A stretch of 64,000 bases of DNA from Rickettsia typhi (lineage in GTDB: Bacteria > Pseudomonadota > Alphaproteobacteria > Rickettsiales > Deianiraeaceae): positions 39,685 through 103,684 of the forward strand of contig CAMDIK010000004.1 of assembly GCA_945898725.1 (NCBI GenBank). The letters are read 5' to 3'. Position 1 is the stretch's first letter. Every line of letters begins with the position of its first letter. The translations under genes and the position numbers were made by a program. This document shows positions 60,972 to 64,000 of this stretch, piece after piece. Under the pieces are notes generated by a model, which was given only the letters and a program-made list of their open reading frames with translations, searched no databases and was not told the origin of the DNA.

Positions 60972-61628
60972 GTGCCAGTACTAAAATTAGAAAATATTTG
61001 CAAATCGTATATCGACTCTGGAACGGAGGTGAAAATTCTAAAAAATATATCATTTGAGCTGCAAAGTGGTAAAAGTTTAGCAATTGTTGGGCAGTCTGGC
61101 AGCGGAAAGACCAGTTTGCTGCAAATTGCCGGGCTTTTAGATCAAAAAACCAGTGGATTGCTAGAAATTATGGGCAAAAATATCGACACCCTCTCTGAAA
61201 GTGAAAAAATATCGCTAATGCGTCAAGACGTGGCATTTATTCACCAATTTCACCATCTTTTTCCTGAATTCAGCGCTCTGGAAAATGTGCTAATTCCCCA
61301 GTTAAATCTGGGAATTGAAAGAAAAATTGCAGAGCAAAATGCGGCGCGGATATTAGAAGATTTAGGGCTTGAAAAAAGGCTAAATTTCCACCCCTGGCAG
61401 CTTTCCGGCGGGGAAAGGCAAAGAGTTGCAATGGCAAGGGCTGTGATTAACAATCCAAAATTAATTCTTGCAGACGAACCAACCGGCAGTCTTGACCCTG
61501 AAAATAGCGCTGTAGTTATTGACTTATTATTCAAAATTTGCAAGCAAAAAGATGCGGCAATTCTGCTTGTAACGCACAGCGCAGAAATTGCGGAACGGGC
61601 GGATGGAATATACAAAATTAATAGGTAA
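60972..61628 (+). CDS. lolD: Lipoprotein-releasing ABC transporter ATPase LolD
   Basis: 218 residues, start GTG 60972. Walker A GQSGSGKTSLLQ near 38, the LolD motif VAFIHQFHHLFPEFSALENV near 88, signature LSGGERQRVAMARA near 145, Walker B LILADEPTGSLDP. Drives sorting of lipoproteins with LolC/E (not here). Ends exactly at the base before the convergent glycosyltransferase stop. Confidence 0.92.
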   Translation: MPVLKLENICKSYIDSGTEVKILKNISFELQSGKSLAIVGQSGSGKTSLLQIAGLLDQKTSGLLEIMGKNIDTLSESEKISLMRQDVAFIHQFHHLFPEFSALENVLIPQLNLGIERKIAEQNAARILEDLGLEKRLNFHPWQLSGGERQRVAMARAVINNPKLILADEPTGSLDPENSAVVIDLLFKICKQKDAAILLVTHSAEIAERADGIYKINR

Positions 61629-63041
61629 TTATTGATCTTTTGGTATGTTAAATGTTCCAAGATGCTCTGTTTTATCCCAATAATACGGGCAGAATATAAA
61701 CTCATATAGGGCTTTTATGTAAGCCAAAATAAATAATATCATATAGATTGCCCTTGCTAGTAAATTTCTGAATAAATTCAATGAATTCGGGTGTTTTGTG
61801 CGGTATATTGCTTGATATAGCGCGCCCTCTAGTGCAACTGGTAATAATATTAGCGCCAACATCAGGGTATCTATAACATCTGTGGTATTTATGTGAAAAT
61901 TGAAGGTGGAATGGGTTAGTATTGCTGCAATATTTACCATAAAATATAAGGGAAAAAGCAGCATGGTTGAGCAATATGCAAGGAAAAATAAGTTGACAAA
62001 AGGTCGCTTGAGTAATGATTTTCCATTAAACAGATAACAAGAAAAAGTTTGCATATACCCCTTAATCCACCTAGATCTTTGGCGAATCCAGGGTAGGGGT
62101 CTTGTTACAGCCTCCTCAAGAGTTGGAACATTTAAAGTGCCCATGTTCCAAGATTTTCTCATGTATATCAAGGATATTTCAAAATCTTCCGTAACGTTAA
62201 ATGCGTCCCAGCCTTGAATTTCTTGCAAGTCTTTTGTGATAAAATGGTTGCTTGTTCCGCCCAGCATTACAAAATTAAATAACCTCACAGTGGCAACGTT
62301 GCGAATTGTAAAAATGTATTCATACTCGGTAAAAAATAATTCCGACAGGCTATTTACCCTGTTGTAATATCGTAAATTACATTGTATTGCTCGTAAATTC
62401 GGGTCATTTGTAAATTTTTTCAAGCTAAGCATAATTTGCATTTTATGCGGGCAATCTTCCGCATCATAGATTGCCAAATATTTCCCACTGGCGCGCATTA
62501 GCCCGAAATTCAGCGCTCTTCCCTTGGTTTTTAGATGATCATTCGGCACGATAATTATTTGATAAATTCCTAAATTTAGCTCTAATTGCTTGCAAATTTC
62601 AATGGTTTTTAGGTCACATTCCTCTAAAAGTATTAGAATTTCCAGCTTTTCCCGCGGGTATAAAATGTTATCAAGATTTGTCTTTAAATTGCGAATTGTA
62701 TGAATATTTTCCTTGTGCATTGGCACAAGTATGCTGTATTTTGGTATATTTTCCGGCTTAAAATCAAGTAAAATCATCGCCACTTCCAAGTTTTTGTCCT
62801 CCAGTGCATTGGCATATTCCAGGTCTAAATCCATGCTAATATTCTGATATTCCAAGCATTTGCAAAGAAAAAATATCGCATATAATGGCAAATATATCGC
62901 TAAAATAATCTCATCATATTTTATAAAAATATGCACCAAAGCAAGCAATGTTATAATTTTGAAAATAAAATTGACTTTTAAGTTACCTCTGACATTGTTT
63001 TTTCGAGTATATAGTATATTATATTTTTCGCTATTTTGCAT
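61629..63041 (-). CDS. Membrane glycosyltransferase, GT2 (cellulose/mannan synthase-like)
   Basis: 470 residues. Two N-terminal helices (about 22-60), a GT2 domain with YSILVPMHKENIHTIRNL, DAEDCP near 195 (DxD-like), VTEDFEIS near 284 and the RQRSRWIKGYMQT (QxxRW) motif near 319, then four C-terminal helices. A processive or lipid-linked sugar transfer at the inner membrane follows. The substrate cannot be told. A -10/-35 pair (TTGAAT-16-TATACC, 63091-63064) is upstream. Confidence 0.88.
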   Translation of the reverse strand: MQNSEKYNILYTRKNNVRGNLKVNFIFKIITLLALVHIFIKYDEIILAIYLPLYAIFFLCKCLEYQNISMDLDLEYANALEDKNLEVAMILLDFKPENIPKYSILVPMHKENIHTIRNLKTNLDNILYPREKLEILILLEECDLKTIEICKQLELNLGIYQIIIVPNDHLKTKGRALNFGLMRASGKYLAIYDAEDCPHKMQIMLSLKKFTNDPNLRAIQCNLRYYNRVNSLSELFFTEYEYIFTIRNVATVRLFNFVMLGGTSNHFITKDLQEIQGWDAFNVTEDFEISLIYMRKSWNMGTLNVPTLEEAVTRPLPWIRQRSRWIKGYMQTFSCYLFNGKSLLKRPFVNLFFLAYCSTMLLFPLYFMVNIAAILTHSTFNFHINTTDVIDTLMLALILLPVALEGALYQAIYRTKHPNSLNLFRNLLARAIYMILFILAYIKALYEFIFCPYYWDKTEHLGTFNIPKDQ

Positions 63042-63063
63042 AACTAATGTTAAGATAAATATA

Positions 63064-63091
63064 GGTATAAAGTAATATATTTGTTATTCAA
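63064..63091 (-). promoter_or_regulatory. Promoter of the GT2 gene
   Basis: Minus strand TTGAAT (63091-63086), 16-bp spacer, TATACC (63069-63064), about 22 bp before the ATG at 63041. Confidence 0.45.
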
Positions 63092-63122
63092 GTGCTTTTT
63101 TGAGCTATTTTTAAAGTATTGG

Positions 63123-63686
63123 GTGCGATTTCTGTTGTATTTGACATCTTTTTTGCTATACAGCTCTGCTATTTTCGCTGCAACTTCAGCAAATTTCGAT
63201 GAGGCTGAGGCTATGAGATATAATTATGGCGACGGCGCGCTTGGTTATTATAAATTTAATACCGATAAATCTTTTCAATATACGCAAAATAATTCAAGCA
63301 CGGAAGAGGGTGACTGTGAAACTAGCGTTAGCGTGACCACCAGGGTGCTGGGTCCGATTACCTCTGAAAAAGATACATCCTCGCGCAAATGGATTACAAA
63401 AAATGGCTGCAAAAGTAAACCCAAGCCAAAACCCAAACCAAAACCCAAACCAAAACCCAAGCCAAAGCCAGCCACAACCCCTGAAAAGCCAAAATCAGAA
63501 GTTGTAAAAACACGCGTATTGGTAAAGAAATATTACATCTATCGCGATACTGTAAAGGTGAAAAATTGCACTAAGCAGTCTGAATGCCCTGATTCTTCCG
63601 GTTGTGCAGAGTGCGAAAATGGCGCTGATTCCGGTGAGGAAAGTAAGCCCGAAGAGGTGCAGCCTGTTATACTTCGCTGTGAATAA
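63123..63686 (+). CDS. Exported Pro-Lys-repeat, Cys-rich protein
   Basis: 187 residues from the GTG at 63123, which gives a model signal peptide (MRFLLYLTSFLLYSSAIFA). A TTG at 63081 would add 14 residues but lies in the divergent GT2 promoter. The mature part: an N-terminal domain with two Cys (about 65-95), nine Lys-Pro repeats (63417-63470) like the TonB spacer that crosses the periplasm, and a C-terminal Cys-rich segment (CTKQSECPDSSGCAECENG) before an acidic end. Not recognised as a family. Possibly a surface or periplasm-spanning protein. Confidence 0.6.
   Translation: MRFLLYLTSFLLYSSAIFAATSANFDEAEAMRYNYGDGALGYYKFNTDKSFQYTQNNSSTEEGDCETSVSVTTRVLGPITSEKDTSSRKWITKNGCKSKPKPKPKPKPKPKPKPKPATTPEKPKSEVVKTRVLVKKYYIYRDTVKVKNCTKQSECPDSSGCAECENGADSGEESKPEEVQPVILRCE
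63417..63470 (+). repeat. Lys-Pro codon repeat, nine units
   Basis: 54 bp of alternating AAA/AAG and CCN codons, mostly a 12-bp unit AAACCCAAACCA-like. Such tracts can expand or contract by slippage in 6-bp steps without shifting frame. Confidence 0.85.
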
Positions 63687-63708
63687 TTTCCCGTAAATAC
63701 TGAAAAAA

Positions 63709-63795
63709 TGGTGCGACTAAGAGGACTTGAACCTCCACCCTGAAACCAAGATAACGACCTCAACGTTACGCGTATACCAATTCCGCCATAGTCGC
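63709..63795 (-). tRNA. tRNA-Leu (GAG)
   Basis: Class II cloverleaf on the minus strand: acceptor GCGACTA (63795-63789) with perfect TAGTCGC partner, D-arm TGGCGGAATTGGTATACGC, anticodon arm TAACG-TTGAGGT-CGTTA with anticodon GAG, a long variable arm (CTTGGTTTCAGG region), T-loop TTCAAGT, and encoded CCA at 63711-63709. Confidence 0.97.
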
Positions 63796-63876
63796 ACTAT
63801 GCAGAACCATAATTCGCGGGATATAAAATGCAAGAATTTTGTTGAAGCAGGGGTAATTATATACTTAAAACATATA

Positions 63877-63930
63877 TTTCTTGACAAATACATTCTGTTA
63901 TATTGAGTAACTTAAGAATATGTCAAGAAA
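63877..63930. repeat. Nested 54-bp imperfect palindrome, contains the tRNA-Leu promoter
   Basis: Arms TTTCTTGACA/TGTCAAGAAA (10 bp, 63877-63886 and 63921-63930), then ATTCT/AGAAT (63892-63896, 63915-63919) and GTTA/TAAC (63897-63900, 63908-63911) inside. A possible 19-bp stem in three blocks. Confidence 0.75.
63897..63926 (-). promoter_or_regulatory. Promoter of tRNA-Leu
   Basis: Minus strand TTGACA (63926-63921), 18-bp spacer, TATAAC (63902-63897), about 100 bp upstream of the tRNA. It lies within the nested palindrome. Confidence 0.5.
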
Positions 63931-63956
63931 ATGAGAATTATAATAATCGTAGAACT

Positions 63957-64000
63957 CTAGTTACTCTTTCTAATCATTATATCAATTGCCTTTTCAAAAT
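63957..64000 (-). CDS. C-terminal end of a minus-strand gene, cut by window edge
   Basis: Reading toward lower coordinates the frame ends FEKAIDIMIRKSN then TAG at 63959-63957. Only 13 residues are visible; they look like a helical protein end. It cannot be identified. No matching ORF competes on the other strand. Confidence 0.35.
   Translation of the reverse strand, partial: FEKAIDIMIRKSN

Noticed and set aside
63417..63470. Short CRISPR-like or satellite repeat
   Set aside because: It is a codon repeat in frame within an exported protein; there are no spacers.
63539..63763. 74-codon minus-strand ORF reading SWFQGGGSSPLSRTIFSV at one end
   Set aside because: The first part is the tRNA-Leu sequence itself read as protein; the rest is antisense to the Cys-rich gene.

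Overview
The window is an AT-rich (roughly one third G+C by eye), very tightly packed stretch of bacterial chromosome. It carries conserved alphaproteobacterial genes of a type common in Rickettsiales: ispDF fusion, COQ9-like protein, IalB-like protein, hemC/hemD, nuoL and nuoK far apart, lysC for the diaminopimelate branch, znuC, mlaF, lolD, and a TraT-family lipoprotein. I read it as a Rickettsiales-like, probably host-associated alphaproteobacterium. Family level (Midichloriaceae, Deianiraeaceae or Anaplasmataceae-like) cannot be decided from the sequence alone. No rRNA, insertion sequence or CRISPR array was seen; tRNA genes for Ala(UGC), Gly(GCC) and Leu(GAG) are present.

Layout. 0-4.8 kb (minus): ftsH (cut by the window edge), hemC, trmL, a PAP2 phosphatase and nrdB. 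4.8-6.6 kb: a basic orphan protein and a LysM/degenerate LytM envelope protein. 6.6-9.3 kb (minus): a four-gene sulfide/persulfide operon (persulfide dioxygenase, rhodanese, TSUP exporter, rhodanese-DUF2892). 9.4-12 kb: pgsA-greA, a tRNA-binding protein, rpsP, rpsD, tRNA-Ala. 12-13.6 kb: a BepA-like M48 protease. 13.7-18.7 kb: an accessory region with an orphan 1214-residue protein behind a perfect consensus promoter, plus small ORFs. 18.7-22.3 kb (minus): Nudix, tRNA-Gly, coq9-like, ialB-like, holC and a HAD phosphatase. 22.3-25.5 kb: dxr-ruvA facing ispDF. 25.6-38.7 kb: rpoH, then rplK-rplA-rplJ-rplL-rpoB-rpoC followed without a break by an exported adenylate kinase homologue, a PolB-type exonuclease and a TatB-like protein. 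38.7-45.5 kb: xseA, traT-like, trhO, a GltD/PyrK-type fused flavoprotein and hemD. 45.5-50.7 kb: znuC, mlaF, an MFS transporter, glpX, a membrane protein and an ABC-2 permease. 50.8-59.8 kb: an exported Nudix protein, sppA, a HAD phosphatase, nuoL, secA, lysC, a stand-alone ACT protein and nuoK. 59.8-64 kb: holB, lolD, a GT2 glycosyltransferase, an exported Pro-Lys/Cys-rich protein, tRNA-Leu and a gene end.

How the genes work together. The window supplies the MEP isoprenoid pathway (dxr, ispDF), tetrapyrrole steps (hemC, hemD), transcription and translation core, DNA polymerase III clamp-loader parts (holB, holC), envelope transport (secA, lolD, mlaF, znuC, TatB-like) and sulfide detoxification. 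Same-strand neighbours often overlap by ATGA. Convergent pairs meet within a few bases of each other, in three cases sharing a four-base stop overlap.

The most unusual items are the orphan giant gene with its foreign-looking composition, two nucleotide-handling enzymes with N-terminal export signals (adenylate kinase-like and Nudix), the stand-alone tandem-ACT protein next to an intact aspartokinase, the fused flavoprotein, the sulfide operon with a duplicated SCAGG tail motif, and nested palindromes at tRNA promoters.
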